A stretch of DNA of 64,000 nucleotides from DASYTH01 sp045806965 (lineage in GTDB: Bacteria; Actinomycetota; Actinomycetes; Mycobacteriales; Pseudonocardiaceae), in the NCBI GenBank assembly GCA_045806965.1, contig JBJMIG010000093.1:186001-250000 (forward strand). The letters are read 5' to 3'. This document shows positions 49,429 to 58,054 of the stretch, in pieces. The notes under the pieces were generated by a model. The model made no database searches. It saw only the letters and a list, made by a program, of their open reading frames with translations, and was not told the DNA's origin. A program made the position numbers and the translations under genes. Each line of letters opens with the position of its first letter. The stretch's first letter is position 1.

Positions 49429-50750
49429 TGACCCCGACAATCACCGGACTGCGCACGTTCGACATCCGGTTCCCGACCTCGCGCGAGTTCGACGGCTCGG
49501 ACGCCATGAACCCGGACCCGGACTACTCGGCGGCCTATGTGGTGATCCAGACCAACGCCGAGGACGGCCTCGAGGGCCACGGCTTCGCGTTCACCATCGG
49601 CCGGGGCAACGATGTGCAGGTGGCCGCGATCCGGCTGCTCGAGTCCCATGTGATCGGCCGCCGGCTGGACGAGACGCTGGCCGACCTCGGCACGATGTGG
49701 AAATACATGGTGCACGACTCCCAACTCCGCTGGCTCGGCCCGGAGAAGGGGATCATGCACATGGCCATCTCCGCGGTGATCAACGCGCTGTGGGACCTCA
49801 AGGCCAAGCGGGTCGGCAAGCCGGTGTGGAAGCTGCTGGCCGACATGACGCCGGAGGAGATCGTGTCCCTTGTGGACTTCCGGTATCTCACCGACGCGCT
49901 CACCCCAGGCGAGGCGCTCAGCATGCTGCGGCGGGCCGAACCGGGCCGAGCCGATCGCGAGGCGACGCTGCGCCAGCACGGTTATCCCGGCTACGCGACC
50001 ACTCCCGGCTGGTTGGGCTACGACGACGACAAGCTGCGCCTGTTGTGCAAGCAGGCGGTCGACGACGGGTTCACCCAGATCAAGCTGAAGGTCGGCGGCA
50101 GTCTCGAGGACGACATCCGGCGGCTGCGGATCGCCAGGGACGCGGTCGGCCCGGACATCCGGATCGCCATCGACGCGAACCAGCGCTGGGACGTGAGCAC
50201 CGCGATCGCCTGGGTGCGCGAGTTGGCGCGGTTCGACCCGTGGTGGGTGGAGGAGCCGACCAGCCCGGACGACGTGCTCGGGCATGCCACGATCGCGCGG
50301 GCGATCTCCCCGGTGCGGGTGGCCACCGGCGAACACGTGCAGAACCGGGTGGTGTTCAAGCAACTACTGCAGACCGGGGCGATCTCCTACCTTCAGCTCG
50401 ATGCGGCGCGGGTGGCCGGGGTGAACGAGAACGTGGCGATCCTGTTGCTGGCGGCCAAGTTCGGTGTCCCGGTATGTCCGCATGCGGGCGGCGTCGGACT
50501 GTGCGAGCTGGTGCAGCACCTGAGCATGTTCGACTATGTGGCGGTGTCCGGTTCCCTGGACAACCGGGTGATCGAGTACGTGGACCATCTGCACGAGCAC
50601 TTCCTCGACCCGGTGACCATCCGGCGGGGTAACTACGTCGCGCCGACCGCGCCCGGGTTCAGCGCGTCCATGCGGCCGCAGACCCTGGCGCACTACGCCT
50701 ACCCGGATGGTCCGGTATGGACATCGGCGAGCTATGGAAGTGCGTCATGA
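49428..50750 (+). CDS. L-fuconate dehydratase (enolase superfamily)
   Basis: 440 aa, the size typical of FucD. FDIRFPTSREFDGSDAMNPD at the start and AAYVVIQTNAEDGLEGHGFA fit this subgroup; LKVGGSLEDDIRRL carries the K-x-K base, IAIDANQRWDV the first metal Asp, VEEPTSPDD the second, ATGEHVQNRVVF the third, and CPHAGGVGLCE the His general base. The reaction removes water from L-fuconate to give 2-keto-3-deoxy-L-fuconate, Mg-dependent. It overlaps the FAH gene by one base and the SDR gene by four. Confidence 0.92.
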   Translation: MTPTITGLRTFDIRFPTSREFDGSDAMNPDPDYSAAYVVIQTNAEDGLEGHGFAFTIGRGNDVQVAAIRLLESHVIGRRLDETLADLGTMWKYMVHDSQLRWLGPEKGIMHMAISAVINALWDLKAKRVGKPVWKLLADMTPEEIVSLVDFRYLTDALTPGEALSMLRRAEPGRADREATLRQHGYPGYATTPGWLGYDDDKLRLLCKQAVDDGFTQIKLKVGGSLEDDIRRLRIARDAVGPDIRIAIDANQRWDVSTAIAWVRELARFDPWWVEEPTSPDDVLGHATIARAISPVRVATGEHVQNRVVFKQLLQTGAISYLQLDAARVAGVNENVAILLLAAKFGVPVCPHAGGVGLCELVQHLSMFDYVAVSGSLDNRVIEYVDHLHEHFLDPVTIRRGNYVAPTAPGFSASMRPQTLAHYAYPDGPVWTSASYGSAS

Positions 50751-51499
50751 GCGAGTTCGACGGTCTGGCCGCGGTGGTCACCGGTGCCGGCTCGGGGATC
50801 GGGCTGGCCACCGCGACCCTGCTGTCCGCCAGGGGCGCGCGGGTGGCCTGTCTCGATCTGGACCCGTCCGGCGCACCCGCGGATCTGTTGCGACTCAAGG
50901 CCGATGTCACCGACGACGATTCGGTGCGGACGGCGGTCACGGCCGCGGTCGAGCACTTCGGCGGGATCGACATCGTGGTGAACAACGCTGGGATAGGCGC
51001 CCAAGGGACGGTCGAATCCAACCCGGACGAGGAGTGGCGCCGGGTGTTCGACGTCAACGTGTTCGGGATGGTGCGGGTGACCCGTGCGGCACTGCCGCAC
51101 CTGCGTGCCTCGGGCCATGCCTCGGTTGTCAACATCTGCTCCATCGCCGCCACCGCCGGACTGCCCAACCGCGCGTTGTACAGCGCGACCAAGGGCGCCG
51201 TGTTGTCGCTCACCCTGGCCATGGCCGCCGACCACGTGACCGAGGGCATCCGGGTGAACTGCGTCAACCCGGGCACCGCGGACACCCCGTGGGTACGACG
51301 GCTGCTCGACGCCGCCGACGACCCGGACGGCGAGCTCACCGCGCTGCGCGCCAGGCAGCCGATGGGACGCCTGGTTTCCGCCGGCGAGGTGGCCGCCGCC
51401 GTCGCGTACCTGGCCGGGCCGCTCGCCGGCGCCACCACCGGCACCGCGCTCGCCGTCGACGGTGGGATGCAGGGCCTGCGCCCACGGCCAGGAACCTGA
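50747..51499 (+). CDS. Short-chain dehydrogenase (2-keto-3-deoxy-L-fuconate dehydrogenase candidate)
   Basis: 250 aa, classical SDR. VVTGAGSGIGLATATLLS binds NAD(P); VVNNAGIGAQG, the Ser in NICSIAATAG, and YSATKGAVLSL supply the N-S-Y-K catalytic set. The acidic residue after the second strand (ACLDLD) predicts NAD preference. In the pathway it oxidises the 4-hydroxyl of 2-keto-3-deoxy-L-fuconate. ATG 50747 overlaps the dehydratase stop. The annotation as this step comes from operon context. Confidence 0.88.
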   Translation: MSEFDGLAAVVTGAGSGIGLATATLLSARGARVACLDLDPSGAPADLLRLKADVTDDDSVRTAVTAAVEHFGGIDIVVNNAGIGAQGTVESNPDEEWRRVFDVNVFGMVRVTRAALPHLRASGHASVVNICSIAATAGLPNRALYSATKGAVLSLTLAMAADHVTEGIRVNCVNPGTADTPWVRRLLDAADDPDGELTALRARQPMGRLVSAGEVAAAVAYLAGPLAGATTGTALAVDGGMQGLRPRPGT

Positions 51500-51539
51500 G
51501 AACTCGTCCCGCACTCCCCTGCCGAATCGAGGACGATCA

Positions 51540-51856
51540 ATGGTGGCCGCGCTCGCCAGCCTGATGCTGTGCGCTCGGCTCGGTTTCGGCGAGCCAGGGC
51601 AACGGCATGATCTTCCAGGTGTTCGCAGCGGCGGTGATCGGGGGGATCAGCGTGGACGGCGGCACGGGATCGCTGTTCGGCGCGCTGTGCGGAGTTGTGC
51701 TGCTCGGGCTGATCCAGGCGGTCCTGGTGCTCGCCCGAGTGCCGGCCGAGCAGATTCGGATGGTGTACGGGCTGGTCATCCTGGTCACGCTGATCGTGTC
51801 CAGGTTGACCTCGGGACGCGCCCAGGACCGAAAGGCGGACGATGCAGCGGATTGCC
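51540..51856 (+). pseudogene. RbsC-type sugar ABC permease remnant, truncated and frameshifted
   Basis: The frame from 51540 reads VAALASLMLCARLGFGEPG; a missing base near 51597 shifts to GNGMIFQVFAAAVIGGISVD and LGLIQAVLVLARVPAEQIRM. This is the C-terminal third of a CUT2 (RbsC) sugar permease, with GG-x-S-x-x-GG-x-G. The other two thirds and the rest of that transporter are missing. The operon once carried a different fucose/rhamnose importer that has been replaced by the CUT1 system at 54.9-58.0 kb. Confidence 0.7.
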
Positions 51857-52153
51857 TTGCACACCAAGCTGAAGCCGGGTCGAGAGGCGGACTACGAACG
51901 GGTCCACGCGACGATCCCGGCGGACCTGGACGCGGCCCTGCGCCAGGCCGGCGTGCACAGCTGGGAGATCTGGCGGGACGGCCGGGACCTGTTCCATCTG
52001 GTCGAGGTGGACGACTATCAGGCGATGCGGCGCAAGCTGGCCGACCACCCGGCCAATGTGCCGTGGCAGGCCCGGATGGCCGAACTGCTTGAGGTCGCGG
52101 ACGACTACTCGGGCGACGACCTTGGTATCGGAAAGGTGTGGCAGCTGCCATGA
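51842..52153 (+). CDS. L-rhamnose/L-fucose mutarotase-type protein
   Basis: 103 aa, normal for RhaM-like mutarotases. It begins QRIALHTKLKPGREADYERV with the catalytic His, and contains HSWEIWRDGRDLFHLVEVDD and HPANVPWQARMAEL with the conserved W-x-x-x-M. It interconverts sugar anomers, so that imported hexose can be oxidised. AAAGGCGG lies 4 bases before the ATG, and the stop overlaps the reductase gene. Confidence 0.87.
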   Translation: MQRIALHTKLKPGREADYERVHATIPADLDAALRQAGVHSWEIWRDGRDLFHLVEVDDYQAMRRKLADHPANVPWQARMAELLEVADDYSGDDLGIGKVWQLP

Positions 52154-53160
52154 CCGAGCCGTCGAAGGTGCGCGAGTGGGGCTACCTCGGACGGACGAAG
52201 GTCCGGGTGAGCGCGCTCGGCTTCGGCGGAGCGGTGATCGGCAGCCTGCACCGCTGGGTGGACGAGGAAACCGCGCTCGGTGCCGTGGAAACGGCCTGGT
52301 CGCTTGGCATCCGGTACTTCGACACGGCGCCGCACTACGGCCTCGGCCAGTCCGAGCGCCGGATCGGCCGGGTGCTGGCCGGCCGGCCCCGGGCGGACTA
52401 CGCGATCTCCACCAAGGTCGGCCGGATTCTGGTGCCCAGCCCCGAACTGGCCGGCCGCAGCGACGACGAGGGGTTCGACGTGCCGGCCGAGGTCCGCCGG
52501 GTCTGGGACTTCAGCGCCGATGGCGTACGGCGCAGTCTTGACTCGTCGCTGGAGCGGCTCGGTCTCGACCGGGTGGACGTCGTGCTCATGCACGATCCGG
52601 ACAACCACTGGGAACAGGCGATCAGTTCGGCGTACCCGGCGCTGCACGAACTGCGCGCGCAGGGTGTGGTCGGCGCGATCGGCGCGGGCATGAACCAGTG
52701 GCAGATGCTGGAGCGGTTCGTCCGCGAGACCGACATCGACGCCGTGATGCTGGCCGGCCGGTACACACTGCTCGAGCAGACCGCCCTGGACAGCATGCTG
52801 CCCCAGTGTGTCCACAATGGAGTGTCGGTCCTGGCTGCCGGGGTGTTCAACAGCGGCCTGCTCGCCGTGGACCGGCCGGACGCGGACGCCACGTACAACT
52901 ACGCGACGGTGCCGGCCGAGCTGCACGCCAGGGCGCTGCGGATCGGCCGGATCTGCGCGCGGCACGGCGTCTCGCTCCCCCAGGCCGCCATGGCGTTCGC
53001 CGCCGCCCACCCGGCGGTCGCGACCGTCGTGGTCGGCGCCAGGGATGCCGAACAGATCACCCGCAATGCGGAGCTCTTCGAACAGCCGGTCCCGGCCGAG
53101 CTGTGGCTCGACCTGACCGACGCCGGCCTCCTCGAGCCCGACGTCCCCGTGCCCTCGTGA
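52150..53160 (+). CDS. Aldo/keto reductase (L-fucose / aldose 1-dehydrogenase candidate)
   Basis: 336 aa. The AKR fold is clear: VSALGFGGAVIGSL, GIRYFDTAPHYGLGQSERRI (Asp and Tyr of the tetrad), ISTKVGRILVPS (Lys), DVVLMHDPDN (His), and TVVVGARDAEQITRN at the cofactor site. In this subgroup members oxidise L-fucose or D-threo-aldoses to 1,5-lactones. It overlaps the mutarotase stop (ATGA) and the lactonase start (GTGA). The oxidation direction is inferred from context. Confidence 0.88.
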   Translation: MTEPSKVREWGYLGRTKVRVSALGFGGAVIGSLHRWVDEETALGAVETAWSLGIRYFDTAPHYGLGQSERRIGRVLAGRPRADYAISTKVGRILVPSPELAGRSDDEGFDVPAEVRRVWDFSADGVRRSLDSSLERLGLDRVDVVLMHDPDNHWEQAISSAYPALHELRAQGVVGAIGAGMNQWQMLERFVRETDIDAVMLAGRYTLLEQTALDSMLPQCVHNGVSVLAAGVFNSGLLAVDRPDADATYNYATVPAELHARALRIGRICARHGVSLPQAAMAFAAAHPAVATVVVGARDAEQITRNAELFEQPVPAELWLDLTDAGLLEPDVPVPS

Positions 53161-54149
53161 ATGCCAGCGCGGGGCCGACTGGCGGCGGGGTTGTCGACGC
53201 GCACCACCATCTCTGGGAGCCGGCGCGCCGCGACTACCCCTGGCTGGCCGCTGCCGCCCTGACACCGATTCGCCGATCGTATACGATGAACGATCTACGA
53301 TCGGCCGCGGACGGGCGAGTGGCCGCCACGGTTCTCGTGCAAACCATTTCCTCGCAGGCCGAGACCGAAGAATTCCTGCGCACAGCCGCCGAGTCCCAGA
53401 CAGCGGCGCAGGCCTCGGCCCTGACCTCCACCTCGACACCGGCCGAGACCCAGGCCCCGCTTTCGAGACTGCCGTCGCCGACTTCCGCCTATCGTATATC
53501 GCCCATCGTATACGATCGGCAGCCTACCATCGCTGGTGTGGTCGGCTGGGTCGACCTGGCCGATGCCGGGGTGGCGGAGGTGCTCGAGCGGCTGCGGACC
53601 GGCCCAGGTGGACGGTCGCTGGTCGGCATCCGCCACCAGGTGGAGGACGAGCCCGATCCGGACTGGCTGCTGCGGCCGGAGATCATCCGCGGACTGCGTA
53701 CGGTGACCGAGGCCGGGTTGGGGTACGACCTTCTGGTCAGAGCGCCACAGCGGGCGGCGGCGCGGACCGTCGCGGACCTGCTTCCGCAGGCGAACCTCGT
53801 ACTCGATCACGCCGGCAAGCCGGGCATCGCAGCCGGGGAGTGGGAACCATGGGCCTCCTGGGTCACCGCGATGGCCGCCCGGCCAAACGTCAGCTGCAAG
53901 CTCTCCGGCCTGATCACCGAGGCGGACTGGGCGTCCTGGTCGGCCGGCACCATCCGCCGCTACGCCGACCACGTGCTCACCAGCTTCGGTGCCGGCCGGG
54001 TGATGTTCGGCTCCGACTGGCCGGTCTGCGAGCTCGCCGGCAGCTACGCCGCCGTGCTCGACCTGACCGACGAACTGATCAGCGGCGCCTCCGGCACCGA
54101 ACGGGAAGCGATCCTCGGCGGCACCGCCCGCCGGGTCTACCGAATCTAG
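53157..54149 (+). CDS. Amidohydrolase-2 family lactonase (L-fuconolactonase candidate) with unusual insertion
   Basis: 330 aa. VVDAHHHLWEPARRDYPWLA gives the metal-binding HxH; VVGWVDLADAGVAEVLERL, LVLDHAGKPG and VMFGSDWPVCE complete the lactonase barrel. Members hydrolyse L-fucono- or rhamnono-lactone. Between the second helix (ETEEFLRTAAES) and the next strand there is an about 45-residue Ala/Thr/Ser/Pro-rich insertion (about 83-122) which the family lacks. Two perfect ATCGTATACGAT palindromes flank and fall within this region. It is the last gene of the operon and converges on the GntR gene. Confidence 0.85.
   Translation: MNASAGPTGGGVVDAHHHLWEPARRDYPWLAAAALTPIRRSYTMNDLRSAADGRVAATVLVQTISSQAETEEFLRTAAESQTAAQASALTSTSTPAETQAPLSRLPSPTSAYRISPIVYDRQPTIAGVVGWVDLADAGVAEVLERLRTGPGGRSLVGIRHQVEDEPDPDWLLRPEIIRGLRTVTEAGLGYDLLVRAPQRAAARTVADLLPQANLVLDHAGKPGIAAGEWEPWASWVTAMAARPNVSCKLSGLITEADWASWSAGTIRRYADHVLTSFGAGRVMFGSDWPVCELAGSYAAVLDLTDELISGASGTEREAILGGTARRVYRI
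53276..53287. promoter_or_regulatory. ATCGTATACGAT palindrome inside the lactonase gene (first copy)
   Basis: A perfect 12-base palindrome, followed at once by GAACGATCTACGATCGG. It is of the form T-x-GTATAC-x-A bound by FCD-type GntR regulators. It is within coding sequence, 120 bases after the start codon. Confidence 0.45.
53505..53516. promoter_or_regulatory. ATCGTATACGAT palindrome inside the lactonase gene (second copy)
   Basis: Second perfect copy, 229 bases from the first, with a half copy ATCGTATATC at 53491-53500. The three lie in or beside the non-conserved insertion. Repetition of a 12-base palindrome in a 240-base stretch is not expected by chance. Confidence 0.5.
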
Positions 54150-54835
54150 CTCAGCTCGGAGACCACCAGCGTGCTGCGCAGCCACTGCTCGACCCCGGCG
54201 ATGTGTACGGTCGCCCAGCTCCTGGCGACCTCCGGCTGCCGGGACTCGATCGCGTCGCAGATCGCGGTGTGCTGCTCGCGGGTCTTGTCCACCGCGCCCT
54301 CCTGGGTCAGCCCGCGCCAGATCCGGGCCCTGGTGGTCGGCCCGGACAACCCGTCCAGGAGCGAGCAGAGCACGGTGTTGCCGGAGCCGAGCGCGATCCG
54401 CCGGTGAAACTCCAGGTCGTTGGCCACCAGCGCCTCGATGGTCGGGACGTCGGCGAGCTGGTCGAGCACCGAACGCAGGTCGGCGATGCCCTCGTCGGAC
54501 ATGTGCGCGGCGGCCATCGCGGTCGCCGCCGGCTCCAGGATCCGCCGCACCTCGAGGAACTCAAGCACGGTGTCGTCGCGATGGAAGTCGACCACGAAGC
54601 TCATCGCGTCCAGCAGCAGGTTGGGCTCCAGGCTGGTCACGTAGGTGCCGTCGCCCTGCCGCACGTCGAGCACCCGGATCAGGGACAGCGCCTTGACCGC
54701 CTCACGCAGCGAGTTTCGGGACAGCCCCAGCCGCTCGGCGAGATCGTTCTCCTTGGGCAGCCGGTCCCCCGGTCCGAGCTCCCCGGTGACGATCATGGCC
54801 TTGATCTTCTCGATGGCCTCGTCGGTGACTGGCAC
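54146..54835 (-). CDS. GntR-family (FCD) transcriptional regulator
   Basis: About 229 aa from GTG 54835, chosen because GAGAGGGA lies 8 bases upstream and repeats suited to an operator lie further out. The winged HTH reads GDRLPKENDLAERLGLSRNS and LREAVKALSLIRVLDVRQGD. The FCD domain has the metal His/Asp set (ANDLEFHRRIALGSGN, REQHTAICDAIESR). It probably responds to a fucose-pathway acid and controls the catabolic genes and importer. It is convergent with the lactonase gene. Confidence 0.92.
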   Translation of the reverse strand: MPVTDEAIEKIKAMIVTGELGPGDRLPKENDLAERLGLSRNSLREAVKALSLIRVLDVRQGDGTYVTSLEPNLLLDAMSFVVDFHRDDTVLEFLEVRRILEPAATAMAAAHMSDEGIADLRSVLDQLADVPTIEALVANDLEFHRRIALGSGNTVLCSLLDGLSGPTTRARIWRGLTQEGAVDKTREQHTAICDAIESRQPEVARSWATVHIAGVEQWLRSTLVVSELS

Positions 54836-54849
54836 GGCTTGGTCCCTCT

Positions 54850-54882
54850 CGACAACGTGCGACAACGTGCGATGTTGTATCG
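54850..54882. promoter_or_regulatory. Direct repeat of CGACAACGTG plus inverted half, upstream of gntR
   Basis: CGACAACGTG occurs at 54850-54859 and 54860-54869, followed by CGATGTTGTATCG, whose GTTGT is the inverse of ACAAC. The cluster lies 15-47 bases before the chosen GntR start. Autoregulation is likely. Confidence 0.5.
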
Positions 54883-54902
54883 CCACTCTGCCCGAAAATG
54901 CG

Positions 54903-55745
54903 TCAACCCTTGGTCGCCCCGCCGGTCAGGCCCTTGACGAAGTTGCGCTGAAGGGCCAGGTAGAAGATCAGGACCGGCATGGTGGCGAGGAACATCAACG
55001 CGAACACGGTGCCGAAGTCGGCCTGGTACTGACCGATCGCGCGGTAGATCCCGGTTGTGATGGTGGTGCCGGCGCCCGGGCCGAGGATGATCAAAGGATT
55101 GAGGAAGTCGTTCCAGATCCACACCCCGAGGAAGATCACCACGCTGGCGCTGGCCGGCCGCAGCAGTGGGAACACGATGCGCCAGAACGTCTGGAACCGG
55201 CTCGCCCCGTCGATCGCCGCGGCCTCCTCCAGCTCACGGGGAATCTGCCGCATGAATCCGGCGAACACGAACACCCCGAACGGGATGTAGTACCCCACGT
55301 TGAACAGCACCAGGCCCTGAATGGTGGTCATCAACCCGATCGTGCCGAGCACCTGGGTGATCGGCAGCAGGATCACCTGCGGCGGAATCATCAGCCCGCA
55401 GAGCAGCAGCACGGTCGCCGCCCGGGCCCATCGGCTGCGACTGCGCGCGAGGTAGTGGCCGAGCATCGCGGACAGCACGGTGAGCACCAGCACGGACGCC
55501 GTGGTGATCAGCACGCTGTTCGTCAGGCTCACCCAGAACAGCCCGTCCGGGCGGGTCAGCACCCGGGCCAGGTTGTCCATGGTTGGCGGCAACGGCGGCG
55601 CGATCGGATCGGTGCTGATCCGCGGCCCGAACTTGAACACGTTGGCCAACACGACATAGAGCGGCACGAAGAACAGCGCGCCGGTCAGCAGGGCGGCCAC
55701 CGGGCGCAGCCACGGCACGCCAGATCGGTTCGCGGGCTCGGTCAC
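54903..55745 (-). CDS. CUT1 sugar ABC transporter permease (MalG-like)
   Basis: 280 aa with six membrane helices. The EAA loop reads ELEEAAAIDGASRFQTFWRI with the typical EAA-x(3)-G. The N-terminus WLRPVAALLTGALFFVPLYV and the final FYLALQRNFVKGLTGGATKG (MalG tail) fit the family. It imports a sugar together with the next permease and the lipoprotein binding protein; the ATPase (MsiK-like) is presumably encoded elsewhere. GTG 55745 overlaps the other permease stop. Confidence 0.92.
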   Translation of the reverse strand: MTEPANRSGVPWLRPVAALLTGALFFVPLYVVLANVFKFGPRISTDPIAPPLPPTMDNLARVLTRPDGLFWVSLTNSVLITTASVLVLTVLSAMLGHYLARSRSRWARAATVLLLCGLMIPPQVILLPITQVLGTIGLMTTIQGLVLFNVGYYIPFGVFVFAGFMRQIPRELEEAAAIDGASRFQTFWRIVFPLLRPASASVVIFLGVWIWNDFLNPLIILGPGAGTTITTGIYRAIGQYQADFGTVFALMFLATMPVLIFYLALQRNFVKGLTGGATKG

Positions 55746-56713
55746 AGGTCCACCTCCCGCCGCTGCAGCACCTTGAGCGCCACCGTCGAGGCGATGGCGA
55801 TGATCACCAGCATCACGATCGCCATCGCCGAGGCGTAGCCCTGCCGGTTTGCGGTGAACCCGACCTGGAGCACGGTGAACGCGATCGACGCCGTGGTGCC
55901 CTCGCCCGGTCCGCCGTTGGTAATCACCTGGACGTGGTCGAACACCTTGAACGCGGAGATCAGCTGCACCACCGTGTTGATCGTCAGTGCCGGCGCCAGC
56001 AGCGGCCAGGTGACCTTGCGGAACCGCTGCCGCGGCCCGGCCCCGTCGATCGCCGCCGCCTCGAGCAGTTCCTTCGGCACACCCTGCAACCCGGCCAGAT
56101 AGACGACGACGCAGAAGCCGAGGGTCTGCCAGGACAGAATCGCGCCCAGCGAGTAGACGGCCAGGTCCGGATCGGACAACCAGCCCGGTGGATGCGCCAC
56201 ACCGAACGAGCGCAGCGCATTGTTGAGCACACCGTCGTCGGCCATCATCCGGGTCCAGATGATGCTCACCACGACCGAGCTGAGCACCACCGGCACGAAG
56301 AACACACTGCGCAGCGCGTTGTAGAACCAGCCGCGCCGGTCGAGCAGCAGCGCGATGGCCAGACCGAGCACATTCGGCACGATCACCACGATCAGCGTGA
56401 GGATCGTGGTGACCCGCAAGGAGTTGAGGAACTCCGGGTCCTCGAACAGCAGCCGGTAGTTGCGCAGACCGACGAACCGGGTCGGCGGCCGAAATGGGTT
56501 GTAGTTGGTCAGGCTGTAGCCGACGCTCACCAGGATCGGGGCCAGCACGAAGCAGACGTAGACGAGCAGGCCGGGCGCGCCGAATGTGAGGAAAGCCCAC
56601 AGTCGCGGCCACACCGCCTTCCTCCGCCGGCGCGGCCGCGACTGTGGCACGGAGCCCGGCGGCCTGATCACCGGCCGCCGGGCGGTCTCCGTCGTCAGGA
56701 CGCCTTCCCCCAC
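55742..56713 (-). CDS. CUT1 sugar ABC transporter permease (MalF-like)
   Basis: About 323 aa with six helices. The EAA motif is ELLEAAAIDGAGPRQRFRKV, and the segments APGLLVYVCFVLAPILVSVG and FFVPVVLSSVVVSIIW are typical of MalF-like subunits. The start is uncertain: GTG 56713 overlaps the binding-protein gene; a CTG at 56698 would give a 4-base overlap like its neighbours. It forms a heterodimer with the following permease. Confidence 0.9.
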   Translation of the reverse strand: MGEGVLTTETARRPVIRPPGSVPQSRPRRRRKAVWPRLWAFLTFGAPGLLVYVCFVLAPILVSVGYSLTNYNPFRPPTRFVGLRNYRLLFEDPEFLNSLRVTTILTLIVVIVPNVLGLAIALLLDRRGWFYNALRSVFFVPVVLSSVVVSIIWTRMMADDGVLNNALRSFGVAHPPGWLSDPDLAVYSLGAILSWQTLGFCVVVYLAGLQGVPKELLEAAAIDGAGPRQRFRKVTWPLLAPALTINTVVQLISAFKVFDHVQVITNGGPGEGTTASIAFTVLQVGFTANRQGYASAMAIVMLVIIAIASTVALKVLQRREVDL

Positions 56714-57996
56714 TCCGTGTCCAGGAAGGCCCCGACGTCGGCCGCGGACTTCTGGCCGGTGACCAGGTCCGCCGCGCTGGAGTCCCACTTCTCGGTCACG
56801 CCGACCAGCATGCCGTCGTCACCGGCCATGAAGCCGAACGCGGGCACAACCTGCTTGTCCTTCTCCGCCGCGCGGAACATGTCGTAGCCCTCCTTGTAGA
56901 CGGGGCCCAAGCCGCTCGGCGGGGTGTAGTCGCGCACCGCGGGAATCAACCCGTCGGCCTTGCACGAGGTGTCCAAGTTGGCCTTGTCGAGCTGGTAGGC
57001 CAGCGCGAACTTCTTTGCCGCGTCAAGGTTCTTGGCCTTCGCGCTGACCAACAGGCCACCGCCGGTGAACGCCGGGACGACCGGCTTTCCATCGTCGGCC
57101 GGCCAGAAGAACTGGCCGATCTCGAAGTCCGGCTTGGTCTTCGGATCATCCGCGGCCGAGGCGAACCAGTTGCCCATCGCGTACATGGCGCCCTTGCCGG
57201 TGAGGAACGTGGTCTGGGCGGCCGCGTAGTCCTGGGAGAGCTGACCCTTGTCGAGATATCCCTTGGCGGACAGGTCGGCGAGCTTGCCGGCGGCCTTCAC
57301 GAAGTCCGGGTCGGCGAACTTGACCTTGTTCGCCCTGCGGTCGGCCATCCAGTTCGGGTTCTTGGCGTACACGTCGGTGCCGAGGATGCCGGCGAACGTC
57401 GGGCCGAGCGCATCATGGGTGGTCTTGCCGCCGCCGATGACGAACGGCGTGACGCCGGCCGCCTTGAGCTTGGCCGAGTCGTCGAGCAAGTCGCTGTAGG
57501 TCTTCGGCGCAGCGTTGATCCCGGCCTGCTGGAACAGCTTCTTGTTGTAGTACACGACCGGGATCGTCTGGGTGTTCGCCGGCAGTTGGTACACCTTGCC
57601 GTTGATCGCGCCGTTGCGCGGATAGCTGAAGTCGCCGAGCTCCTCCGGCTTCCACTCGTACAGGTTGCCCGACTCGGCGAACCCGGCCGGCGACACGGCG
57701 ATCAGCACGTCCGGTAACTGGTTGGAGGCCAACAACTGCTTGGCGTACGCGGTCCGGTCCTGGGTCGGCGAGACCAGTTTCTTGACCTTGATGTCGGGGT
57801 GCTTGTCGGTGACCCGCTTGATCGCCGCGTCCCACACCTGCGGGGTGAGGTTGGGCGTCTCGAAGGTCAGGAAGGTGATCTCCTGCTGCCCCTGGCTCCC
57901 ACCCTGGTCGTTCCCGGCCTGGTCCTTGACCGAACAGGCGGTGAGCACGCCGGCGGAGACGAGTGCCGCGCACCCGAGGGACACAATCTTTCGCAT
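56695..57996 (-). CDS. Extracellular sugar-binding lipoprotein of CUT1 ABC importer
   Basis: 433 aa. MRKIVSLGCAALVSAGVLTAC is a lipoprotein signal with the lipobox Cys at about 21. The mature protein has the family 1 binding-protein pattern: ITFLTFETPN, QLPANTQTIPVVYYNKKLFQ, TGKGAMYAMGNWFAS and a final helical section. The ligand is probably L-fucose or a fucosylated or rhamnosylated oligosaccharide, from its neighbours. It is the first gene of a three-gene leftward operon; a TACATC-G-GATGTA box lies 59 bases upstream. Confidence 0.92.
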   Translation of the reverse strand: MRKIVSLGCAALVSAGVLTACSVKDQAGNDQGGSQGQQEITFLTFETPNLTPQVWDAAIKRVTDKHPDIKVKKLVSPTQDRTAYAKQLLASNQLPDVLIAVSPAGFAESGNLYEWKPEELGDFSYPRNGAINGKVYQLPANTQTIPVVYYNKKLFQQAGINAAPKTYSDLLDDSAKLKAAGVTPFVIGGGKTTHDALGPTFAGILGTDVYAKNPNWMADRRANKVKFADPDFVKAAGKLADLSAKGYLDKGQLSQDYAAAQTTFLTGKGAMYAMGNWFASAADDPKTKPDFEIGQFFWPADDGKPVVPAFTGGGLLVSAKAKNLDAAKKFALAYQLDKANLDTSCKADGLIPAVRDYTPPSGLGPVYKEGYDMFRAAEKDKQVVPAFGFMAGDDGMLVGVTEKWDSSAADLVTGQKSAADVGAFLDTEWGKAS

Positions 57997-58054
57997 GGGC
58001 AACCATCTCTTCGCTGTGATGGCAGGGCTCTGATGGTCAAGCGGAGGTGAGCAT

